In this document: piece after piece, positions 51,875-61,135 of the stretch | How positions within the stretch are numbered: position 1 is the stretch's first letter | Layout: the number at the start of each line of letters is the position of its first letter | Assembly (NCBI RefSeq): GCF_003075435.1 | Contig: NZ_QCZJ01000002.1 | Coordinates: 186,001-250,000, forward strand | Source: Terrimonas sp. | GTDB lineage: Bacteria > Bacteroidota > Bacteroidia > Chitinophagales > Chitinophagaceae | Direction of reading: 5' to 3' | DNA length: 64,000 nt | Program-made: the position numbers and the translations under genes | The notes under the pieces: model-generated | Database searches by the model: none | Seen by the model: the letters and a program-made list of their open reading frames with translations, nothing else | Told to the model about the DNA's origin: nothing

Positions 51875-53230
51875 ATGAAAATAGCAGTTGTAGGTACTGG
51901 CTACGTTGGATTAGTTACAGGAACATGCTTTGCGGAAACCGGGAATACCGTTACCTGTATTGATATAGATATTAATAAAGTAAATAAGCTTTCAAAAGGC
52001 GAGATTACCATTTTTGAACCAGGTCTGGAAAAGATATTCCTTAGAAATTTAAAAGAAAAACGACTTGATTTTACTACCAACCTTGCTGAAGGGGTAAAAG
52101 ATGCACAAATTATCTTTTTGGCATTGCCTACGCCTCCCGGCGAAGATGGATCTGCTGATCTTAAATATGTGCTGGGTGTAGCCGGAGAGTTAGGAAAAAT
52201 TATACAGCCCGATCAATACAAAGTAATTGTAGATAAAAGTACGGTACCGGTGGGTACTGCCGAAAAAGTAACGAATACAATAATAGAGAGTTCAAAAAAA
52301 GTATTGCCTGCCGGTAAAGATTTAGGCGCTGCCGAGGCATTTGATGTTGTATCAAATCCTGAATTTTTGCGCGAAGGTGTTGCAGTGGATGATTTTATGA
52401 AGCCGGACAGGGTAGTAATAGGAACAACATCTGAAAGAGCAAAAAAATTAATGCTTGATCTCTATGCTCCTTTTGTAAGGCAGGGTAACCCGATCATTTT
52501 TATGGATGTACGCTCTGCGGAGCTGACCAAATATGCTGCTAATTCATTTCTTGCCATGAAGATATCTTTCATGAATGAAATTGCCCAGTTATGTGAGCGG
52601 TTAGATGCAGATGTGGATATGGTTAGGAAAGGAATAGGAAGCGATGAGCGAATTGGAAAGCGGTTTTTATTTCCCGGGATAGGTTATGGCGGAAGTTGTT
52701 TTCCTAAAGACGTTCAGGCCCTGGTTAACAGCTCAAATGAAGTAAAATATGATTTTAAGATTTTAAATGCCGTGATGGATGTTAATGAAAGTCAAAAGCT
52801 TCATCTTATTCCTAAAATTAAAAACTACTTCAAGGGCGATATAAGCAATAAAAAATTCGCTTTATGGGGACTCGCATTTAAGCCTAATACAGATGATATT
52901 CGCGAAGCTCCGGCTTTATATATAATTGAATCACTTTTGGCTGCCGGGGCTACTATAAGCGCTTTCGACCCTGAGGCTATGAATAATGTTAAACAGGTAG
53001 TAGGTGATAGAATAGAATATGCAGAAAATCAATATGACTGTCTTAATAACGCTGACGCACTTATAATAGCAACTGAATGGAACGAGTTTCGTACGCCTGA
53101 CTTTTTAAAAATTGCTGAGCTGCTGAAGAATAAGGCCATTTTTGATGGCAGAAATTTGTTTGATGTAAATGCTATAAAAGAAATCGGGTTTCATTACGAA
53201 AGTATTGGACGTCCCGTATCAAAAATATAA
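51875..53230 (+). CDS. ugd: UDP-glucose 6-dehydrogenase
   Basis: A 451-residue NAD-dependent dehydrogenase making UDP-glucuronate from UDP-glucose. The Rossmann start is KIAVVGTGYVGLVTGTCFAE, the middle domain has NPEFLREGVAVDDFMKPDRV, and the catalytic Cys is in GIGYGGSCFPKDVQALV. The substrate helix AELTKYAANSFLAMKISFMN and the C-terminal WGLAFKPNTDDIREAPALYI are standard. It lies 8 bp after the aminotransferase gene and 17 bp before the decarboxylase. Confidence 0.94.
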   Translation: MKIAVVGTGYVGLVTGTCFAETGNTVTCIDIDINKVNKLSKGEITIFEPGLEKIFLRNLKEKRLDFTTNLAEGVKDAQIIFLALPTPPGEDGSADLKYVLGVAGELGKIIQPDQYKVIVDKSTVPVGTAEKVTNTIIESSKKVLPAGKDLGAAEAFDVVSNPEFLREGVAVDDFMKPDRVVIGTTSERAKKLMLDLYAPFVRQGNPIIFMDVRSAELTKYAANSFLAMKISFMNEIAQLCERLDADVDMVRKGIGSDERIGKRFLFPGIGYGGSCFPKDVQALVNSSNEVKYDFKILNAVMDVNESQKLHLIPKIKNYFKGDISNKKFALWGLAFKPNTDDIREAPALYIIESLLAAGATISAFDPEAMNNVKQVVGDRIEYAENQYDCLNNADALIIATEWNEFRTPDFLKIAELLKNKAIFDGRNLFDVNAIKEIGFHYESIGRPVSKI

Positions 53231-53247
53231 CCAATCTACTATAGTTT

Positions 53248-54228
53248 ATGAACAGGAAAAGGGTGTTAATTACCGGTGCTGCCGGCTTTTTGGGCTCTCA
53301 TTTGTGTAACCGCTTTATTAAAGATGGTTACCATGTTATTGGGATGGACAACTTCATCACAGGTGATGTCAGAAATATTGAAAATCTCTTTCCATTAGAA
53401 AACTTTGAATTTTATCATCACGATGTTTCAAAGTTTATTCATATACCCGGAGATCTGGATTATATTCTTCACTTTGCCTCACCGGCAAGTCCTATAGATT
53501 ATTTAAAGATTCCTATTCAAACGCTTAAGGTAGGCTCTTTAGGCACACATAATTGCCTTGGTCTTGCAAAAGCAAAACAAGCACGTATACTGGTTGCTTC
53601 TACCTCAGAGGTGTATGGTGATCCTCTTGTGCATCCCCAAAATGAAGATTATTGGGGAAACGTAAATCCTGTAGGCCCACGTGGCGTATATGATGAAGCA
53701 AAAAGATTCCAGGAAGCCATAACCATGGCATATCATACTTTTCATGGTGTAGAAACAAGAATTGTCCGCATTTTTAATACTTATGGACCAAGAATGCGTT
53801 TAAATGATGGCAGAGCATTACCTGCTTTTATTGGTCAGGCATTGCGTGGAGAAGACTTAACCGTATTTGGCGATGGTTCGCAAACACGGTCATTTTGCTA
53901 TGTTGATGATCTGATTGATGGTATTTGCAGGCTTTTATACAGCGATCATGAGCAACCGGTAAATATCGGGAACCCGGATGAGATCAGCCTGAAAGAATTT
54001 GCTGAAGAAATAATAAAACTTACCGGCACTCATCAGAAAATTGTTTATAAACCGTTACCTACTGACGATCCAAAGCAAAGACAGCCTGATATTTCTAGGG
54101 CAAAAAGTATATTGAATTGGGAACCTAAAGTTAAAAGAGCCGAAGGGCTGAAGATCACCTATGAATATTTTAAATCCTTACCCAAAGAAGAACTGTATAA
54201 ACAACCTAAGGAATTTAAAAAACAGTAA
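53248..54228 (+). CDS. UDP-glucuronic acid decarboxylase (UDP-xylose synthase), SDR
   Basis: A 326-residue extended SDR enzyme. The NAD site is [20 protein letters not shown]; the Ser/Thr-Tyr-Lys triad is in STSEVYGDP and [15 protein letters not shown]. Features of the UXS group are [20 protein letters not shown] and [16 protein letters not shown]. It converts UDP-glucuronate to UDP-xylose (or the 4-keto intermediate), directly after Ugd, so the two form a short pathway. It ends 2 bp before the next dehydrogenase gene. Confidence 0.92.
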   Translation: MNRKRVLITGAAGFLGSHLCNRFIKDGYHVIGMDNFITGDVRNIENLFPLENFEFYHHDVSKFIHIPGDLDYILHFASPASPIDYLKIPIQTLKVGSLGTHNCLGLAKAKQARILVASTSEVYGDPLVHPQNEDYWGNVNPVGPRGVYDEAKRFQEAITMAYHTFHGVETRIVRIFNTYGPRMRLNDGRALPAFIGQALRGEDLTVFGDGSQTRSFCYVDDLIDGICRLLYSDHEQPVNIGNPDEISLKEFAEEIIKLTGTHQKIVYKPLPTDDPKQRQPDISRAKSILNWEPKVKRAEGLKITYEYFKSLPKEELYKQPKEFKKQ

Positions 54229-54230
54229 GT

Positions 54231-55526
54231 ATGCTTATATACGATGATGTTATCAACAAAAAGGCAAAATTGGCAGTAATCGGGTTAGGATATGTAGGAC
54301 TTCCTATCGCTCTTGAGTTTGCAAAAAGGGTAAGTGTTATTGGTTTTGACATTAATGCAAAGCGCATTGAAATGATGAGGAATGGTATTGACCCAAGCAA
54401 TGAGCTCGAATCCTCTGCATTTGCAGGTTGCGATATTCATTTCACAAACTCACTTGATGAATTAAGAGAAGCAAAATTTTTTATTGTAGCCGTGCCTACA
54501 CCGGTAGACGAACATAATGTACCGGATCTTATACCAGTGAAAAGAGCTTCTGAAACAATCGGGAAAGTAATAAAAAAAGGAGATTATGTTGTATATGAAT
54601 CAACCGTATACCCTGGTTGTACCGAGGAGGATTGCTTACCAATTATAGAAGAATTAAGTGGACTTAAACTAAATGAAGATTTTAAACTGGGATATTCGCC
54701 CGAGCGTATTAATCCCGGAGATAAGGAACATACACTTGCTAAAATCATTAAAGTGGTTTCGGGTTCTGATGCAGTATCTGCGGAAGAGATAGCAAAGACG
54801 TATGAAATAGTGGTAAAAGCGGGAATACACAGGGCATCATCCATAAAAGTAGCGGAGGCTGCAAAAATTATTGAAAATACCCAACGCGATCTGAATATTG
54901 CGTTGATGAATGAGCTATCTATCATTTTTGATATGGTAGGTATTAATACATTTGAGGTGCTTGAAGCTGCAGGCACCAAATGGAATTTCCTGAAATTTCA
55001 ACCCGGACTTGTGGGCGGGCATTGTATAGGCGTTGATCCATATTATCTTACCTATAAATCCAATGAACTTGGTTATGAATCCAGGGTTATACTTGCAGGA
55101 AGAGTGATTAACGATGAAATGCCTATGTATGTGGCAAAAAAAGTAGTGCAGCATATTATTAAAAACGCAAAAGAGGCAACAGGTGCAAGAGTATTAGTAA
55201 TGGGCGCTACTTTTAAGGAGAATGTAAGCGATATCAGAAATTCAAAGGTGATTGATATGGTTCGAGAGTTGAGGGCCTATTCGCTTAATGTAGATATAGT
55301 TGATCCGTATGCTGATAGTGAAGAGCTTCAGCATGAGTATGGATTTGCATTATCTCCTGCAACAGGAAAAAATTACGATGCGGTCATTCTCGCTGTTCCT
55401 CATACTGAATATAAGAACCTTACCGAAGATTATTTACTTTCTATTACCAATCCTAGTGCTATTTTTGCTGACTTAAAAGGCTTGTATCGCGGCAGATTCT
55501 CAAAATTGAAATACTGGAGTTTGTAA
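54231..55526 (+). CDS. Nucleotide-sugar dehydrogenase (VipA/TviB, WbpA-like)
   Basis: A 431-residue UDP-sugar 6-dehydrogenase, distinct from the Ugd two genes upstream. Its NAD motif is LAVIGLGYVGLPIALEFAKR, the substrate region is GYSPERINPGDKEHTLAKII, and the catalytic Cys is in GLVGGHCIGVDPYYLTYK. The last string is characteristic of the UDP-N-acetyl-hexosamine dehydrogenase branch (for example VipA/WbpA/WecC), so the product is probably a UDP-N-acetyl-uronic acid. The exact sugar is not determined. It overlaps rfbB by one base. Confidence 0.92.
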   Translation: MLIYDDVINKKAKLAVIGLGYVGLPIALEFAKRVSVIGFDINAKRIEMMRNGIDPSNELESSAFAGCDIHFTNSLDELREAKFFIVAVPTPVDEHNVPDLIPVKRASETIGKVIKKGDYVVYESTVYPGCTEEDCLPIIEELSGLKLNEDFKLGYSPERINPGDKEHTLAKIIKVVSGSDAVSAEEIAKTYEIVVKAGIHRASSIKVAEAAKIIENTQRDLNIALMNELSIIFDMVGINTFEVLEAAGTKWNFLKFQPGLVGGHCIGVDPYYLTYKSNELGYESRVILAGRVINDEMPMYVAKKVVQHIIKNAKEATGARVLVMGATFKENVSDIRNSKVIDMVRELRAYSLNVDIVDPYADSEELQHEYGFALSPATGKNYDAVILAVPHTEYKNLTEDYLLSITNPSAIFADLKGLYRGRFSKLKYWSL

Positions 55527-56593
55527 TGGACAAATATCAGAAAATAATAGCAATAACAGGAGGAGCCGGTTTTATCGGCTCTCATGTTTTACGCCTGTTT
55601 GTAAATAAATATCCCGAGTACTTTATCGTAAATGTTGATGCGCTTACTTATGCGGGCAATCTCGAAAATTTAAGGGATATTGAAAGCAAGCCTAATTATG
55701 CATTTGAGCATGCCGATATATGCGACGAGAACAAGATTGAGGAGCTTTTTGCCAAATATAATTTTGATGCTTTTATTCATCTTGCCGCTGAAAGTCATGT
55801 TGACCGTTCTATAACAGACCCACTTGCTTTTGTAAGAACGAATGTTTTGGGAACTGGTATTTTATTGAATGCCTGCCGTAAGCACTGGAAGGATAAAGCC
55901 AGTGATAAGAACCTGTTTTATCATGTATCTACTGATGAAGTATATGGCTCATTAGGCGAAACAGGATTTTTTACAGAAGAAACACCGTATGATCCAAGAT
56001 CGCCATATTCCGCGTCAAAAGCCTCTTCAGATCATTTGGTAATGGCATATCACCATACATATGATTTACCGGTAGTACTTTCTAATTGTTCAAATAATTA
56101 TGGCTCTCATCATTTTCCGGAAAAACTGATCCCTTTAATGATCAATAATATTAAGCATAATAAACCCCTGCCGGTGTATGGAAAAGGTGAAAATGTGAGA
56201 GACTGGTTATGGGTAGAGGATCATGCAAGAGCAATTGATCTGATTTTTCACAAAGGAAGGAGAGGGGAGAAATACAATATAGGCGGATTTAATGAATGGA
56301 AAAATATCGACCTGGTGCATTTGCTTTGCAATATTATGGATGAAAAACTGGGACGAGAAAAAGGCACATCTGCAAAACTCATTACTCATGTGAAAGATCG
56401 CATGGGGCATGATCTGCGTTATGCTATTGATGCCTCTAAGCTCAATAATGAACTGGGGTGGAAACCTTCGCTTCAATTTGAAGAAGGATTAGGAAAAACA
56501 GTGGATTGGTATCTGCAAAACGAAGCCTGGGTAAATCATGTTACTTCAGGGCAATACCAGCAATATTATTCTGAGCAATACAATAAAAGGTAA
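55526..56593 (+). CDS. rfbB: dTDP-glucose 4,6-dehydratase
   Basis: A 355-residue extended SDR that makes dTDP-4-keto-6-deoxyglucose. The NAD loop is IAITGGAGFIGSHVLRLFVN. The Thr-Asp-Glu set is in HVSTDEVYGSLG and the Tyr-Lys pair in SPYSASKASSDHLVMAY. NCSNNYGSHHFPEKLIPLMI and YGKGENVRDWLWVEDHARAI are typical of RfbB. It shares one base with the preceding gene and precedes rfbC by 39 bp. The dTDP-glucose it needs would come from rfbA, which is not in this window. Confidence 0.96.
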   Translation: MDKYQKIIAITGGAGFIGSHVLRLFVNKYPEYFIVNVDALTYAGNLENLRDIESKPNYAFEHADICDENKIEELFAKYNFDAFIHLAAESHVDRSITDPLAFVRTNVLGTGILLNACRKHWKDKASDKNLFYHVSTDEVYGSLGETGFFTEETPYDPRSPYSASKASSDHLVMAYHHTYDLPVVLSNCSNNYGSHHFPEKLIPLMINNIKHNKPLPVYGKGENVRDWLWVEDHARAIDLIFHKGRRGEKYNIGGFNEWKNIDLVHLLCNIMDEKLGREKGTSAKLITHVKDRMGHDLRYAIDASKLNNELGWKPSLQFEEGLGKTVDWYLQNEAWVNHVTSGQYQQYYSEQYNKR

Positions 56594-56632
56594 TATTACT
56601 TCTTATCTTCACCCTGCATAATAATTTGATTC

Positions 56633-57193
56633 ATGCCGTTTAATAAAACCGATATCCCCGGCCTGGTGTTATTTCAACCAAAAGTTTTTGAGGATAGCAG
56701 GGGATACTTTTTTGAAAGTTTTAATAAAGCAGTTTTTGCAGCAGAAGGATTAGCATTTGATTGGGTACAGGATAACGAGTCGTATTCAGGCTATGGTGTA
56801 ATCCGTGGATTACATTTTCAAAATCATCCTAAAGCACAAGCTAAGTTAATTCGGGTGCTGGAAGGAAAAATTTATGATGTTGCAGTAGATATCCGCGAAG
56901 GATCACCAACATTCGGCAAATGGTTTGGCGTGGAGCTTTCTTCCGAAAACAAATTGCAATTATTAATTCCCAAAGGTTTTGCGCATGGCTTTTCCGTGAT
57001 AAGTGAAACTGCTAAAGTGCTGTATAAATGCGATAATTTATATGATAAGAATGCGGAAGGGGGTATTATGTATAATGATGCAGATTTAAATATTGACTGG
57101 AAAATTCCGGCTGATAAAAGCATTATATCAGACAAAGATTTACATCATCCTTCACTGAAGGATTGCAACACTCAATTTATATTTGAAGAATAG
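56633..57193 (+). CDS. rfbC: dTDP-4-dehydrorhamnose 3,5-epimerase
   Basis: A 186-residue cupin-fold epimerase, third enzyme in dTDP-L-rhamnose synthesis. It shows FEDSRGYFFESFNKAVF, the catalytic His in GVIRGLHFQNHPKAQAKLIR, and the DVAVDIREGSPTFGKWFGVE strand. PKGFAHGFSVISETAKVLYK supplies the second conserved His. Length is standard. It ends 2 bp before rfbD. Confidence 0.96.
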   Translation: MPFNKTDIPGLVLFQPKVFEDSRGYFFESFNKAVFAAEGLAFDWVQDNESYSGYGVIRGLHFQNHPKAQAKLIRVLEGKIYDVAVDIREGSPTFGKWFGVELSSENKLQLLIPKGFAHGFSVISETAKVLYKCDNLYDKNAEGGIMYNDADLNIDWKIPADKSIISDKDLHHPSLKDCNTQFIFEE

Positions 57194-57195
57194 TA

Positions 57196-58068
57196 ATGAG
57201 CAGGTTAAAGATATTGGTCACAGGTTCTTCAGGTCAATTAGGGAAATGCATACAGGAAATATCTTCACTGTTTACTGAATTCGAATTTTTCTTTTATTCC
57301 CGACCTGTATTTGCGCTTGATGATACTGAAACAATGAAAGCCGCATTTGCGTCAGTCAAACCTGATGTATGTATTAACTGTGCTGCATATACTGCTGTTG
57401 ATAAAGCGGAATCTGAAAAGGAGACCGCGTATAAGATAAATGCCGATGGTGTTGGGGAATTGGCTTTATTATGTAAGCAATATCAAACAAGGTTTATCCA
57501 TATTTCTACAGATTATGTTTTTAAAGGCAACGCTTCTTCAGCATATAAAGAAAGCGATCCGGTAGACCCTGTTAACGCCTATGGCGCGTCTAAAGCAGAA
57601 GGAGAGAAGCTTGCCCTGCAAAACAATCCTGCATCGGTAATTATCCGTACGTCGTGGGTGTATAGTTCGTATGGAAAGAATTTTGTGAAAACGATGCTCA
57701 GCCTGATGAATCAAAGAGACGAGATCAATGTAGTTAATGATCAAACAGGATCTCCTACCTATGCCATTGATCTTGCGCAAGCCATACTCCATATAGCAGC
57801 GCATAAAAAATGGATACCGGGCATCTATCATTACAGCAATAAAGGAATAATAAACTGGTATGAGTTTGCTGTTGGCATTCAGCAGAAAATAAACAGTAAT
57901 TGTAAGGTAAATCCTATTCCAACATCTTCATACCCCACACCTGCGAAAAGGCCGGTGTTCTCTGTGCTGGATACTTCGAAAATTGAAACTGATTACGGAA
58001 TTGATATTCCATATTGGAAAGATAGCCTGGATAAATACTTACTCCATTATAATGCTGAAAGAAACTGA
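57196..58068 (+). CDS. rfbD: dTDP-4-dehydrorhamnose reductase
   Basis: A 290-residue SDR reductase, last step to dTDP-L-rhamnose. The NADPH loop is KILVTGSSGQLGKCIQEISS, the middle strings are CINCAAYTAVDKAESEKETA and STDYVFKGNASSAYKESDP, and the Tyr-Lys pair is in VNAYGASKAEGEKLAL. VIIRTSWVYSSYGKNFVKTM and DQTGSPTYAIDLAQAI are typical of RfbD. It closes the sugar operon, and its end overlaps the convergent carboxylate-amine ligase gene by 22 bp. Confidence 0.95.
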   Translation: MSRLKILVTGSSGQLGKCIQEISSLFTEFEFFFYSRPVFALDDTETMKAAFASVKPDVCINCAAYTAVDKAESEKETAYKINADGVGELALLCKQYQTRFIHISTDYVFKGNASSAYKESDPVDPVNAYGASKAEGEKLALQNNPASVIIRTSWVYSSYGKNFVKTMLSLMNQRDEINVVNDQTGSPTYAIDLAQAILHIAAHKKWIPGIYHYSNKGIINWYEFAVGIQQKINSNCKVNPIPTSSYPTPAKRPVFSVLDTSKIETDYGIDIPYWKDSLDKYLLHYNAERN

Positions 58069-59159
58069 CTATTGATAAACTGAGCAACCGCGGGTAGCTG
58101 TTGCGTATTATTGTATACATCAAGCTGCCTGTCGGCACCTGTGCCTTTCTCAATTATTTTTTGCACATTAGCCAGGCGATGCCGCGATCCTAAGTTATCT
58201 ACTATATCATCAACAAAATCCAGCAGCTCATAAATCAATACTCTTGTATTTACCTCTTCTTCTTTTCCAAAATCAATTAAATGACCATCCAGTCCATACC
58301 TGCTGGCGCGCCATTTATTTTCGTTTACCAGTGCCCGTGAGTACTGGATAAAGTTCATATTTTCCGTACGCAACTTATATAGCTTTGCGCAGATGGCCTG
58401 AAATAAAGCGGTGATAGCAATGGTTTCATCCACTGTTAGCGGAACATCGCAAATCCGGAATTCCACGGTATTAAAAAACGGGTGAACCCTTAAGTCCCAC
58501 CATATTTTTTTGGCATTATCAATGCAGTTTGTTTTTATCAGGAGGTTTACATAATTATCATAAGCTTCAATACTTTCAAAAAAGTCAGGTATACCTGTGC
58601 GCGGAAACTTATCAAATACTTTTGTGCGGAATGATTTAAAGCCAGTAAACCTGCCTTCCCAAAAAGGCGAATTGGTGCTTAATGCAAAAACATGCGGCAG
58701 AAAATATCGTGCGGAATTCGCGATGTGAACAGCCATCTTCCTGCTTTCCATACCAACATGCACATGCAAGCCGAAAATCAGGTTGCTTCTCGCGGCATCC
58801 TGCATTTCATTCACTATTTCATGATAGCGTATATTATCGGTAATCAACTGGCTTTCCCATGCGCTGAAGGGATGCGTTCCTGCAGCGCCCATCGCCAGCC
58901 CAAGCCCGCCTGCTATTTCAGCAATGGTTTTTCGTAAAAGAGAAACATCATTATGAGCAGCGTCAACATCTTCACAAATATCAGTACCCACCTCAACCAC
59001 AGCCTGGTGCATTTCAGCTTTTACTTTATCTTTTATCATTTTCTGTCCCTCAGAAACAATTTTCTGCTCATGACTTTTCAATTCAAAAGTATGTGGGTCT
59101 ATTACCATATACTCTTCCTCAACTCCTACAGTGAATTGCTTATAATTCAGATTAGCCAT
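58047..59159 (-). CDS. GCS2-type carboxylate-amine ligase (YbdK-like)
   Basis: A 370-residue enzyme of the glutamate-cysteine ligase 2 family. It begins YKQFTVGVEEEYMVIDPHTF, with the GVEEEY metal/ATP motif. It then has HQAVVEVGTDICED, the segment GAAGTHPFSAWESQLITDNI, and GLHVHVGMESRKMAVHIANS (His-containing motif). The C-terminus has RYGLDGHLIDFGKEEEV. Such enzymes make gamma-glutamyl-type or other amide bonds using ATP, with the true substrate unknown for most. It is 33 bp after the ATP-grasp gene on the same strand, suggesting that both act on one small peptide-like product. Confidence 0.9.
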   Translation of the reverse strand: MANLNYKQFTVGVEEEYMVIDPHTFELKSHEQKIVSEGQKMIKDKVKAEMHQAVVEVGTDICEDVDAAHNDVSLLRKTIAEIAGGLGLAMGAAGTHPFSAWESQLITDNIRYHEIVNEMQDAARSNLIFGLHVHVGMESRKMAVHIANSARYFLPHVFALSTNSPFWEGRFTGFKSFRTKVFDKFPRTGIPDFFESIEAYDNYVNLLIKTNCIDNAKKIWWDLRVHPFFNTVEFRICDVPLTVDETIAITALFQAICAKLYKLRTENMNFIQYSRALVNENKWRASRYGLDGHLIDFGKEEEVNTRVLIYELLDFVDDIVDNLGSRHRLANVQKIIEKGTGADRQLDVYNNTQQLPAVAQFINSQFLSAL

Positions 59160-59192
59160 ATGGGTCGTTATTAGGTATTTATATTGTTATGA

Positions 59193-60146
59193 TCAAGCTA
59201 ATGGTAATTTATCAGCGCTTCTTTTTATGTATTCTCCCCAGGTAAGATTGTCAAGACCTTCTTTGTAATGTACAGCCCTTTCAATAGCATAATTGGCTGC
59301 GGTTTCAACTACCCATTCAAAGTTTTCCTCACCTACACTTGTGCGCTCAGCATCAGGTGCCGGGTTACAAAAATCTATTGCATAGGGCACGCCGTTCCTC
59401 ACCGCTAATTCAACGGTATTAAAATCGTAACCAAGATATTTATTAATACGCAAAACAATTTCTTCCATCTGCCGGTATCTTTCAGGCGATGGCTTAAAAC
59501 TGCTTTCATAGCGCAGGTGATGCGGGTTTCTCGGTTCGTAAGGCATGATGCGCACATATTTGCCACCAATACAATAGCAGCGGTAATATTCCTCAAAAAC
59601 AATTTCTTCCTGCAGCAGCATTACCAATTGCCCGGTTTCGCCATGTTTGTCAAAAAAATCTTCGATGCTGTCGAGCCTGTATACATTTTTCCAGCCGCCG
59701 CCGGCAAAAGGTTTCATATAAGCCGGAAAGCCAACATACCTGAAAATACCTTCCCAATCCAGTGGATAAGCAAGGTTGGAAAATGATTCATCAGAAGTAT
59801 CTGTTGGCAATTCTCTTGAAGGTAAAATAACGGTTTTAGGAACAGGCACCCCGATTTTTATAGCCAGCGCATTATTAAAAAACTTTTCATCAGCGCTCCA
59901 CCAGAATGGATTATTGATAACCGCGGTTCCGCTTATAGCCGCGTTCTTGAGAAATGCCCGGTAAAAAGGCACATCCTGCGATATACGGTCTACAATAACC
60001 GCGTAACCGCTTGATTCACCCTGAATTACTTTATCTATACTTACCGGTTCTGCAATAATGCCATCCGGATTCTTACTATTGATCCTTTCAACAAATGCTT
60101 TGGGAAAAGATCTTTCTTTTCCATGCAGTATTCCTATTTTCTTCAT
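59193..60146 (-). CDS. ATP-grasp domain protein, unknown amide-bond-forming enzyme
   Basis: A 317-residue ATP-grasp-type protein. The N-terminal pre-grasp part is KKIGILHGKERSFPKAFVER. The ATP-binding core shows FPAYMKPFAGGGWKNVYRLD, VMLLQEEIVFEEYYRCYCIG and, as the metal-binding Glu/Asn region, NTVELAVRNGVPYAIDFCNP. It resembles D-alanine-D-alanine ligase-like and glutathione synthetase-like folds, but its substrate is unknown. It is the upstream gene of a two-gene unit with the GCS2-type ligase, and it is divergent from the esterase gene at 60329. Confidence 0.85.
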   Translation of the reverse strand: MKKIGILHGKERSFPKAFVERINSKNPDGIIAEPVSIDKVIQGESSGYAVIVDRISQDVPFYRAFLKNAAISGTAVINNPFWWSADEKFFNNALAIKIGVPVPKTVILPSRELPTDTSDESFSNLAYPLDWEGIFRYVGFPAYMKPFAGGGWKNVYRLDSIEDFFDKHGETGQLVMLLQEEIVFEEYYRCYCIGGKYVRIMPYEPRNPHHLRYESSFKPSPERYRQMEEIVLRINKYLGYDFNTVELAVRNGVPYAIDFCNPAPDAERTSVGEENFEWVVETAANYAIERAVHYKEGLDNLTWGEYIKRSADKLPLA

Positions 60147-60309
60147 ATTTCATATTTAAGCCGGTTTTAAGCGGCTGGTTAGAACAAATGGTAATGAATA
60201 GTAAGATAAGCAATTAATAATTCTGCCCAACAAAATCTGTTTTAAACCATCATATTCTTTATTTTACCCGGTTCAGATACATTTTTCTTGTGATCTTTCC
60301 GTTATATTT

Positions 60310-60317
60310 TAAGTTTG
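60310..60317 (+). promoter_or_regulatory. -7 promoter box next to the esterase start (TAAGTTTG)
   Basis: An exact TAnnTTTG match ends 11 bases before the esterase ATG at 60329, so the transcript would have a leader of only about five bases. This supports the ATG at 60329 rather than the GTG at 60290, which lies upstream of the box. Confidence 0.5.
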
Positions 60318-60328
60318 TATTTTTTGAT

Positions 60329-61135
60329 ATGATAGACAATATAGCCATACCTGTAGAAAATTATACCCTTCAATCTGCCTTTTTGAAAAGAGAAGTAAAG
60401 ATGGATTTTTTTCTTCCCAATAATATTGCGGAAGGGAAAACGAGTTTATTACTGATAAATGACGGGCAGGATATGGAAACGCTTGGGCTTGCTGAAATAC
60501 TCTCAGGACTTTACAAAACCAATGAAATAGAGGAAGTCTTATGTATCGGGATACATTGTGGTGAAGACCGCAAGAATGAATACGGCACTGCTTATATTCC
60601 TGATTTTAAAGGTCGCGGGGCAAAGGCAGCTTTGTATACCAGGTTTATCTTTAGCGAATTATTACCTTTTATACACAGGCAAACCGGGATTACATATTTT
60701 AAAAATAAGTCCTTTGCAGGCTTTTCACTGGGTGGACTTTCTGCCATAGATATTGTTTGGAATCATCCTGCCGAATTTTTAAATGTTGGCGTTTTCAGCG
60801 GTTCACTCTGGTGGCGAACCAAAGCGCTGGATGATGGTTATGTAGAAGAAACCGATCGTATTATGCATGCGCAGATAAGGAAAGGAACCTATTACCCCTG
60901 GCTCAGATTCTTTTTTGAAACCGGCACGCAGGATGAAACGGCTGACAGGAATAATAACGGTATTATTGATTCTATTGATGATACCATGGGATTAATAGAA
61001 GAGCTTAAGCTAAAAGGATATAGTTTAGGGAAGGATATAGCATATCTTGAATTAGCCGATGGAAAGCATGATGTGCCAACCTGGGCTAAAGCAATGCCTT
61101 ATTTTTTAAAGTGGGGATGGGGTAAGCAATCCTGA
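60329..61135 (+). CDS. Enterochelin-esterase-like alpha/beta hydrolase
   Basis: A 268-residue hydrolase of the Fes/esterase D-like group. The strand-helix core includes LLINDGQDMETLG and YIPDFKGRGAKAALYTRFIF, then the nucleophile elbow FAGFSLGGLSAIDIVW (GFSLGG, Ser). The acidic residue and His are probably in FFETGTQDETADRNNNGIID and LADGKHDVPTWAKAMPYFLK. I chose the ATG at 60329 (MIDNIAIPVENY). It is divergent from the ATP-grasp gene and may act on the product of that pair. Its stop abuts the stop of the convergent Rrf2 gene in a TGATCA palindrome. Confidence 0.88.
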   Translation: MIDNIAIPVENYTLQSAFLKREVKMDFFLPNNIAEGKTSLLLINDGQDMETLGLAEILSGLYKTNEIEEVLCIGIHCGEDRKNEYGTAYIPDFKGRGAKAALYTRFIFSELLPFIHRQTGITYFKNKSFAGFSLGGLSAIDIVWNHPAEFLNVGVFSGSLWWRTKALDDGYVEETDRIMHAQIRKGTYYPWLRFFFETGTQDETADRNNNGIIDSIDDTMGLIEELKLKGYSLGKDIAYLELADGKHDVPTWAKAMPYFLKWGWGKQS

